Assembly: GCA_946479985.1 (NCBI GenBank)
Contig: CAMLIF010000104.1
Coordinates: 1-14,428 of the forward strand
Length of the DNA: 14,428 bases
Source: an uncultured Flavobacteriales bacterium
Lineage (GTDB): Bacteria > Bacteroidota > Bacteroidia > Flavobacteriales > Crocinitomicaceae
Direction of reading: 5' to 3'
Positions 1 to 8,193 of this stretch are shown in pieces. The notes beneath the pieces are model-generated. The model was given only the letters and a program-made list of their open reading frames with translations, was not told the origin of the DNA and searched no databases. How positions within the stretch are numbered: position 1 is the stretch's first letter; the number at the start of each line of letters is the position of its first letter. The translations under genes and the position numbers were made by a program.

Positions 1-2783
1 GCAAATTCGTAGGAATAACGTTTGATATCACGCCCGCGTAAAATCGGTCGTATAATTTCGGCAGATTTTGGATCTTCCGCAATTAGTTCATCTTTCTTCT
101 TTCCGTCAATAATAAAAGCCTCATTGTATCCGGTAAGAATACCGCGATTGATCTTGATATCCCAATCCTTCAATGGAGTTCCTACCGCTTCAATTTTGGC
201 TTTGATGCGTTGTTCGATTTCACTCAAAATAATCCAGCTTTCGGAGGTAGCGTAGTTCATTTCGTTCCCCTGTTCCTTCACGTAATCACTCAGTTTGCTC
301 AGTACATTTTCTCTGACAATACAAGCCCTCGTTGTTTGTGTGTTTTTCTGCTTTGAGAACAACAAAATGTTTGTGTCTACGGTTGCCGATTCGAAGATTT
401 TCTGTCCGGCAAAATCAATCAACAAAAGCGGATTTGTGTTTTCAGCAAAGAACTTTCGTGTGTTTTCACCATAGCCAGCCCGCATCCATTTGTTAGAAGT
501 TATGAAGCATAAATGTCCGTTCTCTTTGAGGATTTGCCAGCTTCGTTCGTAGAATAAAGAATAAATATCTCCACTTCTGGCGAAGGTGTTATACCCTTGG
601 GTTTGATACATTTTTGCCAGTTTTCCGCCGTCATTTTGCAACTGAACATAAGGAGGGTTCCCAATCACAATATCAAAGCCATCTTCCAGGCCAAACATCC
701 ATTCCAGGTCAAAACAAGATGCAGTTTCGTTTTGGTCGTAGGGATTCCATTTCGAAAGATTTATAGCATCCTCTGCTGCAAATTCACTGTTTTCCTGCAA
801 TTGTTGTGATAGTTTTTCTCGTAATTTATTATCGCTATCTCGCAACAGTTTTTTTTCTGCAGCATTCCTGACATAAAAGTGTTTTTTTCTGATATCCAAT
901 AGTTCTTTTTTCGTTTCAGATATCTGTAAGTTCTCTAAATAGTATTGTCCGTTCTTAGGTTTTCTCTTCGGTGCAATCAATGTATTCGCCGCCACAAACT
1001 TCGTTTCCAAATTGGGAAGTGAACGCACTCCATAGTTTTCTTTTTCAAAATCAATTCTTTTCTCCTCAACGATCAATGAAATGAAAAAACGAAGTTTGCT
1101 GATTTGTGTAGCAATGGGTTGAATATCTATTCCGTAAATGCACTCTTCGATGAGGTGAAGTTTTTGTTGATAGATCCGCTCCCTCTCTTTTTTCTTCTCT
1201 TCTTCGGTTTCCTTTTCTTTTAAATCGAAATTTAGTTTTTCTAGTATGAGAATCATTTTATTTAGAATTCCCATTGGGAAGGCACCGGAACCACAAGCCG
1301 GATCGAGGATTTTCACAGCACGCAATTCGGTTGCAATGCGCTTCCGGAGAATTGGATCGTTCTCCAGGTCTTCCGATAGCTGTTCTTGTTCAAAGAGGTT
1401 CCGGAGCACTTCTGAACCAACCTCCGGCAGTTTGTTGTTCAGGTGGGCAATCAGGCTTTCGTCCACCATATAGCTTACAATTTCCCTGGGAGTATAGAAT
1501 GAACCCGATTGTTTCCGTGCGCTGTCGCGGGTTTCTTTGTTGAAAGCCCCAAGTAAGTTTTCGAAAACATTTCCCAGCAATTCAGGATCAAGTGCTACCT
1601 GAACTTCGCTGGGGTCGTTTTCTTCCACCGTGAAATTATATTGTTCAAGTATGGGAATAATTCCCTTTTTTTCATCAAAGAAAACACAGTTGGGAATAAA
1701 CGCCCGGTGTTTGAAGTTTCCGTTGGCCGCTCTTTTGTCGTTACGACTGAAACCATCGAGGTAAATTTTCTTCCCATCCGGATTTTCCTTGTCGAGGCAT
1801 TCAAACAATCCTCCATTCAGGAAAGGAACTTTTTCAAAAAGCTTCAGAACATCTTCTTCCGGAATACTAAACAACTCCGCGTAACGGTAGAGTGTTTTAA
1901 GATCACGGGTATTCATGAGTTTTGCGAATGCACGCTCATCAATGGATTTGTTTAATGTTGCAAAAAACAGGTTTTGCAAAATGGCATTATAGAAAGAGCC
2001 GTCGGTTGTACTGGTTGGGTCAAAATCTTTCAGAACGGTTGAAAGGTATTCTTTATTGAACAGGGAATTGGGAACCAACTCTTTTTGTTTAATGAACCAG
2101 CAAAAAAGCAAACGGGTAGTCAAACGAATTAGCTGTACTTCTAATTTTTCCCGGTCGTCTTCCGCAATCGTGGTATCATTAGGATATGTAACTCCAATTT
2201 CCTCGGTAAGTGTCCACTGAAACCATTCAAATAATCGGTTGTAAAAATCCTTGGTAAGCTTTTCAACGGAGAAGGCCTGCTGGATGGTTTCCAGATCGGA
2301 GAATTTACAATTCCCGATGCGGTCTTTGAATGTTTTATTGGTTTCTACCGGATCTACGAAATAGGTATACCGTTTCCACGAAGAATAGCGGTTTTCACCC
2401 TTTTCCCCATAGTTCTTTCGGATAAACGAGAACCGGAAGTTTTTGTATTGGTCGTGATAAACAAAGATGGCACCGTCTTTAAAATCTTCGCGCAGGACTT
2501 TTTTCGCGATATCAAACTGTTTTCTGCGCGAAGAACGCGAAGTAAGCGGCCCATCATACTTACAGGAAAACACTATGAGATCTTCGGAGTTCTCAAAAGA
2601 TGCTTCACCGATTTTGGTAAGCTCAGAGAACTTGTCAAATTTCGTTTCGGTAGTGATGTAGTTATTAATATTCTCATGTTGTGGAACAAACCGCGAGATA
2701 CTTTGAGAAAAAAAATCGGAAAGTGAATGCGTGGAGAAGTTGTGAGTGAATTGAGCTACTGGTGCTGTGTTTAATGCTGCCAT
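1..2783 (-). CDS. Type IIG-like (Eco57I family) restriction-modification methyltransferase, C-terminus cut by window edge
   Basis: About 927 residues are visible. The ATG at 2783 is the first in frame after the upstream gene's terminator, and the frame is open to the left edge. Motif I of N6-adenine methyltransferases (SAM binding) reads DPACGSGAF at residues 494-502. Catalytic motif IV, NPPY, is at residues 709-712 and preceded by GFDIVIG. Before motif I lies the stretch GNVFENLLG, then SGSFYTPREIV, which is typical of this family. After NPPY come INRGILTGYNEAF and ILRGRDIKRY, which fit the start of the TaqI-C-like target-recognition part. Type IIG enzymes join nuclease, methyltransferase and specificity functions in one chain of roughly 1000-1250 residues, so 100-300 residues are probably missing. 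The N-terminal ~200 residues would hold the nuclease, but I could not place a PD-(D/E)XK motif with certainty. A BREX PglX-like or methyl-only enzyme is the alternative. It probably modifies adenine and restricts unmodified foreign DNA. Confidence 0.88.
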   Translation of the reverse strand, partial: MAALNTAPVAQFTHNFSTHSLSDFFSQSISRFVPQHENINNYITTETKFDKFSELTKIGEASFENSEDLIVFSCKYDGPLTSRSSRRKQFDIAKKVLREDFKDGAIFVYHDQYKNFRFSFIRKNYGEKGENRYSSWKRYTYFVDPVETNKTFKDRIGNCKFSDLETIQQAFSVEKLTKDFYNRLFEWFQWTLTEEIGVTYPNDTTIAEDDREKLEVQLIRLTTRLLFCWFIKQKELVPNSLFNKEYLSTVLKDFDPTSTTDGSFYNAILQNLFFATLNKSIDERAFAKLMNTRDLKTLYRYAELFSIPEEDVLKLFEKVPFLNGGLFECLDKENPDGKKIYLDGFSRNDKRAANGNFKHRAFIPNCVFFDEKKGIIPILEQYNFTVEENDPSEVQVALDPELLGNVFENLLGAFNKETRDSARKQSGSFYTPREIVSYMVDESLIAHLNNKLPEVGSEVLRNLFEQEQLSEDLENDPILRKRIATELRAVKILDPACGSGAFPMGILNKMILILEKLNFDLKEKETEEEKKKERERIYQQKLHLIEECIYGIDIQPIATQISKLRFFISLIVEEKRIDFEKENYGVRSLPNLETKFVAANTLIAPKRKPKNGQYYLENLQISETKKELLDIRKKHFYVRNAAEKKLLRDSDNKLREKLSQQLQENSEFAAEDAINLSKWNPYDQNETASCFDLEWMFGLEDGFDIVIGNPPYVQLQNDGGKLAKMYQTQGYNTFARSGDIYSLFYERSWQILKENGHLCFITSNKWMRAGYGENTRKFFAENTNPLLLIDFAGQKIFESATVDTNILLFSKQKNTQTTRACIVRENVLSKLSDYVKEQGNEMNYATSESWIILSEIEQRIKAKIEAVGTPLKDWDIKINRGILTGYNEAFIIDGKKKDELIAEDPKSAEIIRPILRGRDIKRYSYEF

Positions 2784-2799
2784 AGTGTTTTAGTTTTGG

Positions 2800-2830
2800 C
2801 AAACATTCCTTTCTATTTCCTAATAGCAAA
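2800..2830 (-). promoter_or_regulatory. Putative Bacteroidota-type promoter of the methyltransferase gene
   Basis: On the minus strand TTTG (2827-2830) is followed after exactly 19 bases by AATGTTTG (2800-2807). The second element matches the Bacteroidota -7 consensus TAnnTTTG in all but its first base. Transcription would start around 2793-2796, giving a leader of only about ten bases before the ATG at 2783. The placement, downstream of a terminator and directly before the gene, supports it. Confidence 0.45.
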
Positions 2831-2968
2831 TTCTCTTTTCCCAAAGCTGCTTTTTGAGCTCCCGGTTCTGATAAGTTTTTTCCATAAACGATTAAAAATT
2901 GTCGGTTTCTGACTAAAGAAAGTGTTTATGATTAAATGTTTTTCACAAGTTTAGTTTGGATAGAAACC

Positions 2969-2998
2969 AAAAAAAGCGGGGGAACCCGCTTTTTTTTT
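2969..2998 (-). terminator. Rho-independent terminator of the secreted-protein gene
   Basis: A perfect 12-bp stem, with arms AAAAAAAGCGGG and CCCGCTTTTTTT, closes a GGAA tetraloop. A-tract and T-tract flank it on both sides, so it could work in either direction. It lies 17 bases past the stop of the minus-strand gene ending at 3016 and isolates that gene from the methyltransferase. Confidence 0.85.
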
Positions 2999-3015
2999 AA
3001 CCTCGAATTAATAAT

Positions 3016-3561
3016 TTATGGTGTTAATTTCGCTTTCGCTTGTTCAACCAGTGCTAGTAATGTCGGGAAATCATCTTTATCTAAGAATACGAAGGAGTCC
3101 TGATCATATTTTTCCAGTTTCAAATAAGTTGACCAACTCCCTTTACTCCAAAAACAACCGGCTTCAAAACCATCGCGGCTTTTAAATGAAACCTCAGTAT
3201 AATTTGTGACTGTTGATGGAAAAATGTTCTCCTGGATGATTTTAATTGATTTCAGTAATCCTTCAACCTCATCAGCGTCCAATACTGCTGTTTTTGTGTC
3301 ATTGGAGTATTTTCCGATTTTTTCATATTCAAATCTCAGTGCGCTTTGTTTTGTGTTCGAGATTAAGTCCGTGTAATAGATCACTGAAATTTCAACATCG
3401 TTAATAGAGCCGATCTCTACGTACTCTTTTTGAATTAAAGCACCTGCTTTGGCAGAAAACTTTTCCGCATTACTCAATTCTTGTTCTTTGGTCTGAGCCA
3501 AGGTTACATTCGTTACCATTAAGAATATCCCTAAGGCCATAAACACTTTTGAAGTCTTCAT
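3016..3561 (-). CDS. Small secreted protein of unknown function
   Basis: The product is a 181-residue protein starting MKTSKVFMALG. I chose the ATG at 3561 over an in-frame ATG at 3585 because it places a classical signal peptide at the N-terminus: a basic start, then a hydrophobic run, with probable cleavage after TLAQ near residue 22. The mature part is soluble, charged and mixed alpha/beta in look, with one cysteine and several aromatic residues. No catalytic motif or known domain is recognised. It should be periplasmic or exported. It forms its own transcription unit between two strong terminators (2969-2998 and 3671-3692), so it is probably not part of the defence-like operon. The function is unknown. 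Confidence 0.75.
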   Translation of the reverse strand: MKTSKVFMALGIFLMVTNVTLAQTKEQELSNAEKFSAKAGALIQKEYVEIGSINDVEISVIYYTDLISNTKQSALRFEYEKIGKYSNDTKTAVLDADEVEGLLKSIKIIQENIFPSTVTNYTEVSFKSRDGFEAGCFWSKGSWSTYLKLEKYDQDSFVFLDKDDFPTLLALVEQAKAKLTP

Positions 3562-3670
3562 TTTATTTGTTTTTATCCTACTCATATGGCTTTTCAGGTA
3601 CGCCCCGTTTAATTATGGTTTCTGGACTCCATTAACTGTTGTGTTATGTTTTGATACTTGAATAGAAAAT

Positions 3671-3692
3671 AAAAGCGGGGAATCCCGCTTTT
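3671..3692 (-). terminator. Rho-independent terminator of the 84-residue protein gene
   Basis: Arms AAAAGCGGG and CCCGCTTTT form a perfect 9-bp stem around GAAT. It begins four bases past the stop of the minus-strand gene ending at 3696. Its core is almost identical to the terminator at 2969-2998. Confidence 0.8.
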
Positions 3693-3695
3693 CAA

Positions 3696-3950
3696 TTAAC
3701 CTTTTAGTACAGTTAGCACACATTCTACGAACATTCTTCTTGGCCTGGGCCCGGAGCTGCTTTTGCAGCACAACTCAATTGCTGCTTCAATTTGTGGTAT
3801 TTTGAATCGGGGATAATTCCGGTGGATTTTGTGCTTGAGGAAATCTCTTTCCCATTTTTCCTCACAAGAGAAAAAACGAGCATCCCGGTTGTCGCGGATT
3901 TTACGATTGTCATAGTTACTCCAATCTTCGGCTAATATGTCGTTTGCCAT
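3696..3950 (-). CDS. Small hypothetical protein (84 aa)
   Basis: An 84-residue soluble protein starting MANDILAEDWSNYDN. It contains the stretch IRDNRDARFFSCEEKWE around residues 18-32 and a CC pair at 61-62. The second half is basic and probably helical, and ends in VECVLTVLKG. I recognise no named domain. Its length, the clear start, and a strong terminator four bases past the stop argue that it is real rather than chance. An overlapping 62-codon frame on the same strand (3725-3913) is judged a shadow. No signal peptide or membrane segment is visible, so it is probably cytoplasmic. The function is unknown. Confidence 0.65.
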   Translation of the reverse strand: MANDILAEDWSNYDNRKIRDNRDARFFSCEEKWERDFLKHKIHRNYPRFKIPQIEAAIELCCKSSSGPRPRRMFVECVLTVLKG

Positions 3951-4045
3951 GTTCTGGTTATTTAATTGAACAAATGAAAGGTGGTTAGGCTAGGGTGATT
4001 TAGGGTGATAGAATCAAATCATTTAGTGAATGAAAACATTCTCGA

Positions 4046-4252
4046 TTAACTCGAGTGACAATTTCTACAACAGTAATAGCACCCATTTGATTTTGGATAG
4101 GTTTTTTTTGATTCCTTGACTGCTGGTTCACAAGAGTCAAAATTCCCAAGATACATTCGGTTTTCTTCCGATGGCATAAAAGAACATTCCAATTTATGGA
4201 CCTCATGATCTCCGTTTGCCTGTGCTTTTTTGTTTACATAATAGTAAGCCAT
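4046..4252 (-). CDS. Small Cys/His-rich protein, possibly metal-binding (68 aa)
   Basis: A 68-residue protein starting MAYYYVNKKAQANGD. It has GDHEVHKLEC (His16, His19, Cys23), a central LGNFDSC (Cys41), and a C-terminal GCYYCCRNCH with Cys58, Cys61, Cys62, Cys65 and His66. The spacing of these residues suggests a zinc-ribbon or knuckle. The pattern resembles a small Bacteroidota protein family that I remember only as uncharacterised, and the Cys cluster is loosely like short metal-binding DNA-repair modules. The ATG at 4252 is the only sensible start. The overlapping 68-codon frame at 4000-4206 is rejected because it lacks this pattern. The gene follows the HerA gene on the same strand with about 146 bases between them, so it may be co-transcribed or separate. 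Confidence 0.72.
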   Translation of the reverse strand: MAYYYVNKKAQANGDHEVHKLECSFMPSEENRMYLGNFDSCEPAVKESKKTYPKSNGCYYCCRNCHSS

Positions 4253-4261
4253 AACGTTGTT

Positions 4262-4390
4262 TTAATAATTAATATTCCGGCGTTCTGCCAGTTTGACCTG
4301 CAAATATTCAGTTCCTATTTCGGACAAAAGAAATTCACTTTCCCAATCACCTGATTCAACCTTCCAAATGTGGTTTTCACCTTCCCGAAT
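4262..4390 (-). pseudogene. Start-less ORF remnant just downstream of the HerA gene
   Basis: This frame opens after a TGA at 4391-4393 and ends in TAA at 4262-4264. It gives about 42 residues with protein-like composition, such as GENHIWKVESGDWESEFLL then SEIGTEYLQVKLAERRNINY. It has no ATG, GTG or TTG start. It is not in the HerA frame, and the TGA prevents simple read-through from HerA. The likeliest reading is the C-terminal end of a gene whose 5' part was lost, perhaps when the HerA operon was inserted or rearranged. It could also be chance coding potential. Confidence 0.35.
4334..4386. repeat. Three 11-bp direct repeats at 21-bp spacing
   Basis: TTCACTTTCCC (4334-4344), TTCAACCTTCC (4355-4365) and TTCACCTTCCC (4376-4386) start exactly 21 bases apart. 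That is two helical turns, which puts them on one face of the DNA. They sit between the HerA stop and the 68-residue gene. A related set lies upstream of the operon at 9361-9392. They may be protein-binding sites or the echo of a decayed coding repeat. Confidence 0.45.
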
Positions 4391-4398
4391 TCACGAAC

Positions 4399-6222
4399 TC
4401 AATCCACCATCAGCAACTTACAAGGCGACGGATCAATTGCCACTAACATGGATCTTGACAAGCTTGGTGTAGAAACAATTGCCTGACCGGGTGCCAGGTT
4501 CGGAAGCCGGCTCCAGAGATTGTTGTCGACTCCGCCAATGGAGCGTTTCAGGCGACTGACTACGTTTGAATCGCTGATCTTGTGCAGGATGAAACTGTTT
4601 ATGAGGCCCAGAACTTCGTCCGGTAAGTGTTGCGGTAACTGGGTTACGAAAACAAGTCCTAACCAGCGCTTTCTTCCTCTGCGGGCAATGCGCGCAACTT
4701 GCTGGAAGAGGTTAGACATCTTTGCGATTTTATCGCTCGACAGGAATTCGTGTGCTTCCTCAATAATAATGGAAACCGGGGTAGGGGATTTCTCCTGGCT
4801 CATAGCCAATTCGTAAGCAACTTCCTGAGCTTCCTGAATTCCTTTCAACAGATCGGTGATGACCAGGTTATTGATGATGGTGGAATCCGAATCGCTTAAG
4901 TCAACGATGGTCATGTTTCCCGGTTGTATCAGTTCTGAATACGGAATGGTTTGCGCATTGCGGTTGTCGAACAGATTGGTTCTGTGTAACTGCCAAAGCT
5001 TGGAGAGTAAAGCATTCCAGCTGATCTCGTTATTTGTCTCGACAGAATTTATGCGGGCTTTTACCTTGCCAATATTCTCTTTTAATATGGGATTATAAAG
5101 AGTACCCGACTCTTTGGATCCAACTTTGTCCCGAATGAAACCGGCAATGTCTATCAGCATAGAGAGCGTTAATTTCGGCCAACCTGTTTCAAACTCGTCA
5201 ATTTCAATAGCTTCTGATTCCTGCTCTTTAGTGGGGTAAATTCCAACGTCACGAAGGATGAGTTTTGCTGTATCATAGGCTTTAAAAAAGCGGCCCAGCT
5301 GAGCTTCTGTTAAACCAAGAATGTCGGCAACGGCATAGGGTGATAAAGAAGAAAACTTCAGTGTAAACGGGAGAATGTTTGTTCCTTTTTTTGCACGTGT
5401 ATCTTTTCCGTGAAGGTGCAGCACGCGAATATTACTGATTCCTTTTGCCTGGATTCCGCGGTTGCTCAAAAGTTTCTGCATTGTTGCGTCAGTAGTTGGT
5501 TCACCAACATGCGTGTATTCTCCTTCCGTATCGATCACGATAGTTGCAATTCCTTTTTCCTGAAACTGGCACATTAAGCCGGAGATAGTTGTAGACTTAC
5601 CGCCGCCGGTTGTTCCAAGAATTCCAATGTGCCGGGGCAAAACGGTTTTGGTGTTTGAAGGAATTCCAACTTCAATATCTTCATGACCGATTGCCATTCC
5701 CAGCGTGATTCCCGGTTGCTGTTTCACCTTCAGCACATCTGCTGTTTCTTCTTTGCTTAACACAAATACGGGACTGTTCGGAAGCGGGCGGAATCGAGGC
5801 GGCATAATAATATCCTCTTTCAATTCACCGATCAGCTCGATCTGCACTTTTCCATGAAAATTGGGCATGAACAATGCGCCGTTAATGGAAGTAGTAACAA
5901 TCATCGGCGAATCTCCGCGAATGCCATCGGGTTCATGAAATGGTCCGGCAACAACAATTCCGCGATAGACTCTGCCGTCGCCACCATTTTCTGCTGTACG
6001 ACTGCGAATTTCGATGATCGAATGCGCTCCTATTTCCCGGATATGTTTTTTGGGAATTAAAACGGTGATCAGGTTGTCTTCACTGTTTGGCAGGTCAAAC
6101 ATGGTCATTCCGGTTGCACCTATGCAATTTGCATCTTCTTCCCATTCACCGCCATTTGCGTTTATTTCCTCCATAATATGTGCTGGAAATATTATTTCTC
6201 CTTTATTATCGTGTGTTTCCAT
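4399..6222 (-). CDS. HerA/FtsK-type DNA-translocating ATPase (DUF87)
   Basis: A 607-residue ATP-binding protein. Walker A is GTTGGGKS (residues 203-210), preceded by LPRHIGILG. A conserved VIDTEGEYTH follows at 229-238. Walker B is SIIIEEAHEF (484-493). The arginine-rich VARIARRGRKRW (509-520), likely the arginine-finger region, and FVTQLPQHLP (525-534) match the bacterial HerA-like helicase family. Residues 1-170 form a beta-rich HAS-barrel-like N-terminal part. Such proteins assemble as hexameric rings that pump double-stranded DNA and work with a partner nuclease. Here the partner is the NurA-like gene just upstream, separated by one base, so the two should be translated together. The role is inferred to be DNA processing, probably of invading DNA, because of the surrounding protease, regulator and restriction genes. 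A housekeeping repair role is possible. Confidence 0.9.
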   Translation of the reverse strand: METHDNKGEIIFPAHIMEEINANGGEWEEDANCIGATGMTMFDLPNSEDNLITVLIPKKHIREIGAHSIIEIRSRTAENGGDGRVYRGIVVAGPFHEPDGIRGDSPMIVTTSINGALFMPNFHGKVQIELIGELKEDIIMPPRFRPLPNSPVFVLSKEETADVLKVKQQPGITLGMAIGHEDIEVGIPSNTKTVLPRHIGILGTTGGGKSTTISGLMCQFQEKGIATIVIDTEGEYTHVGEPTTDATMQKLLSNRGIQAKGISNIRVLHLHGKDTRAKKGTNILPFTLKFSSLSPYAVADILGLTEAQLGRFFKAYDTAKLILRDVGIYPTKEQESEAIEIDEFETGWPKLTLSMLIDIAGFIRDKVGSKESGTLYNPILKENIGKVKARINSVETNNEISWNALLSKLWQLHRTNLFDNRNAQTIPYSELIQPGNMTIVDLSDSDSTIINNLVITDLLKGIQEAQEVAYELAMSQEKSPTPVSIIIEEAHEFLSSDKIAKMSNLFQQVARIARRGRKRWLGLVFVTQLPQHLPDEVLGLINSFILHKISDSNVVSRLKRSIGGVDNNLWSRLPNLAPGQAIVSTPSLSRSMLVAIDPSPCKLLMVD

Positions 6223-6223
6223 A

Positions 6224-7390
6224 CTATGATTTTAGTTTTGATAATACATCTGCCCGTGTGTGCGCCTGATCAATGGACGCCATGAAATCATTTTTCCCGA
6301 AGGCGTTTTTACAAAGATTTTCTGCCAGATCAAGCAGCATTGGCGTCCCCGAATGCAATTGCAGTGCGCTATCCGCCATGGCAATTAAAGCTGCCGTTTG
6401 AATGTGATCAACATGGCAATAAAATATTTGCGGCGGTGAGAGTTTGGAGACTTTGTAAACTCCAACGGCAATTTGATCACCGGCTATTTTTGCGAACTGT
6501 TCGTATTCGTTTTTGATATCCAGCCGGGTATTGCCCGAATTAACCATTTGTACCATCTTATCTTTCATTGTTTCGACGATCAGGTATTCGAACGGATGAA
6601 GTGCATTGCCAAGTACCCAAAGTTCGGGCTGTGCGCACGCCTGAACATACACAAAACGTTCGTGATTGATCAGCCTGGTCATCAGATCAATGGATTTGTC
6701 TTTTACCTCCTCTCGGTTGGCCCAAAAACCCATCATGAGTTCATAAGGTGCCGGAAATCCATAGCCTAACAGCCATTTGGAGTTAGCTTTTTCAAGCAGA
6801 ATAGCACGTTCTGCGTATGCTCTGATACTGCGCATTGCCAGACTGTTGAGTTTGGTTTTGTCGTCATGTTGTCTTCGCTCAATTAATGCCACAGCTTCCT
6901 CTAAAGAGCTGCAGTTGTTGAATCGCAAATCACGCCGGAACAACTGGTGAGAATAACTTCCGTGCTGCCCCTGATAGTTAACCAGGCAAATCCCCATTTG
7001 GGTAATGGAAATTGGCAGTGAATCGTAGGTTATACTGAAACTTCCGCATGCCGTAACAGCACCATTGAAGAGAAAACCTTTGTGAATTTTCTCTATGAGC
7101 TCAATGGTCGTATCGGAATGTAAGCCGGCATGAGGTACAAGCGCGCTTTTCTCAACCAATGGAAACAATTCTTTTCGTATAACCTCCTGTGATTCCAATT
7201 CGCCCTTCTTTGCTGCGAATAGTTCTTTTTCAATCTCGGAATAAAGTCTTGCAAGATTCCTGTCTACCTCCCAGGTTTTAATATTGATCGCGTCCGTATA
7301 GTCTTCCCCATATAGTTTTTTGAAGTAGTCAATGGACTGACGCCCATCGTTATTTTGGGGATTTCCGGTTTCGGGAGTAATGTTTTTCAT
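6224..7390 (-). CDS. Divergent NurA-like protein, HerA partner
   Basis: A 388-residue protein. NurA nucleases pair with HerA for DNA end resection in archaea and some bacteria. The similarity is in overall plan. A hydrophobic strand ends in ACGSF (114-118), where NurA normally has DGS. Then come RRDLRF, the helix MRSIRAYAERAILLE (186-200) and GYGFPAPYELM (209-219), in the place of the usual DG-L segment. The C-terminal SGTPMLLDLAENLC (347-360) resembles the NurA end motif with GxP and AH/AD. Two acidic positions normally used for metal binding appear replaced by Cys115 and Tyr210, so it may be inactive or use other residues, for example Asp339 in AMADSA or Asp354. The gene lies 50 bases after the protease gene and one base before HerA. 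Assignment rests on the HerA adjacency plus partial motifs; an unrelated fold is possible. Confidence 0.55.
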   Translation of the reverse strand: MKNITPETGNPQNNDGRQSIDYFKKLYGEDYTDAINIKTWEVDRNLARLYSEIEKELFAAKKGELESQEVIRKELFPLVEKSALVPHAGLHSDTTIELIEKIHKGFLFNGAVTACGSFSITYDSLPISITQMGICLVNYQGQHGSYSHQLFRRDLRFNNCSSLEEAVALIERRQHDDKTKLNSLAMRSIRAYAERAILLEKANSKWLLGYGFPAPYELMMGFWANREEVKDKSIDLMTRLINHERFVYVQACAQPELWVLGNALHPFEYLIVETMKDKMVQMVNSGNTRLDIKNEYEQFAKIAGDQIAVGVYKVSKLSPPQIFYCHVDHIQTAALIAMADSALQLHSGTPMLLDLAENLCKNAFGKNDFMASIDQAHTRADVLSKLKS

Positions 7391-7440
7391 AACAGCATAT
7401 AGTTTCTATTTAATTCCGGAAATAATTCAGAAGTTCGACA

Positions 7441-8193
7441 TCAGAGTCCGAGTTTATCCAGGAATGAAGGCCCATTGGTTACAGAATAGGCAAGTTCTGA
7501 TGCATACTGACGAGCTACTTCAGAGGGAATCCCGTATTTACCGATTAATATTTCCTGGCTTTTCCGTGTAAACTGTGAATAGGTGAGTCGTTTGGTCGAT
7601 GAAACGGTTTCATTAATGACTTTTGCTCTGGGAGCCAGCAGTTCCAGTGCCAAATAATCGGCTTCGTTTTCTGAGTTGAAATTAGACCAGCTCAGGAAAG
7701 AACCATTGCCGTTGTTTTCGATTAAAAAAGTATATGGATCAATGGTTATCCCTTTAATAACAGAAAGCGCCAATTGTGGATTGCTTGCCGCTAAATTGCC
7801 GTTCAGCACATCCTCAATCTCTTTCCCCAATGCCAAAATGGCTTTTTCTTTCGGGACATGGTAATCAAGCAGGAAATGGCTCACTTCATGTGCAACCGTG
7901 AACCGCTGCTGGATCTCGTTTTGCGAATCCTCAACAAACATAAATACTGACCCGGTTTTGATCATCAATGCCCCGTGAAGGCCCCGGTCATTCACGTCGA
8001 ATTCAATAGAGATAGTTCTTTCCGCTAACCATGTTTCTATTTTTTGCAGACTCAGTTCTTTGATCATAACCAGATCAATGATAAGTGATGCATCAACCGC
8101 ACTTACAATATCGAAGCTGTCGCGGTACACCTGATCTACAGTTGACCAGAATTCACGCGCTATTCTCTCAATTTGCGGTTTGCTGAATCTCAT
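7441..8193 (-). CDS. ImmA/IrrE family zinc metallopeptidase
   Basis: A 250-residue protein with the zinc-protease signature FTVAHEVSHFLLDYH (98-112; His102, Glu103, His106). ENEADYLALELLAP (175-188) follows and supplies the third zinc ligand, as in ImmA and IrrE/PprI. A strand before the motif (GALMIKTGSVFMFV, 74-87) fits the fold. About 60 N-terminal and 60 C-terminal residues fall outside the core. Family members cleave a specific transcriptional repressor on a stress or DNA signal: ImmA on the ImmR repressor of ICEBs1, IrrE on DdrO in Deinococcus. The gene overlaps the upstream 120-residue regulator by four bases (ATGA at 8190-8193), so that protein is the obvious candidate substrate. It is cytoplasmic, with no signal peptide. 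Confidence 0.9.
   Translation of the reverse strand: MRFSKPQIERIAREFWSTVDQVYRDSFDIVSAVDASLIIDLVMIKELSLQKIETWLAERTISIEFDVNDRGLHGALMIKTGSVFMFVEDSQNEIQQRFTVAHEVSHFLLDYHVPKEKAILALGKEIEDVLNGNLAASNPQLALSVIKGITIDPYTFLIENNGNGSFLSWSNFNSENEADYLALELLAPRAKVINETVSSTKRLTYSQFTRKSQEILIGKYGIPSEVARQYASELAYSVTNGPSFLDKLGL

Noticed and set aside
1246..1543. Overlapping plus-strand ORFs inside the methyltransferase gene
   Set aside because: They are antisense shadows; the minus-strand frame has clear methyltransferase motifs at the same place.
2820..2885. 21-codon minus-strand ORF (MEKTYQNRELKKQLWEKRICY) before the methyltransferase gene
   Set aside because: It is very short, overlaps the likely promoter of the methyltransferase, and shows no coupling to that gene.
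4000..4206. 68-codon minus-strand ORF overlapping the Cys/His-rich gene
   Set aside because: It is out of frame with the Cys/His pattern, starts inside that gene and shows no recognisable feature.
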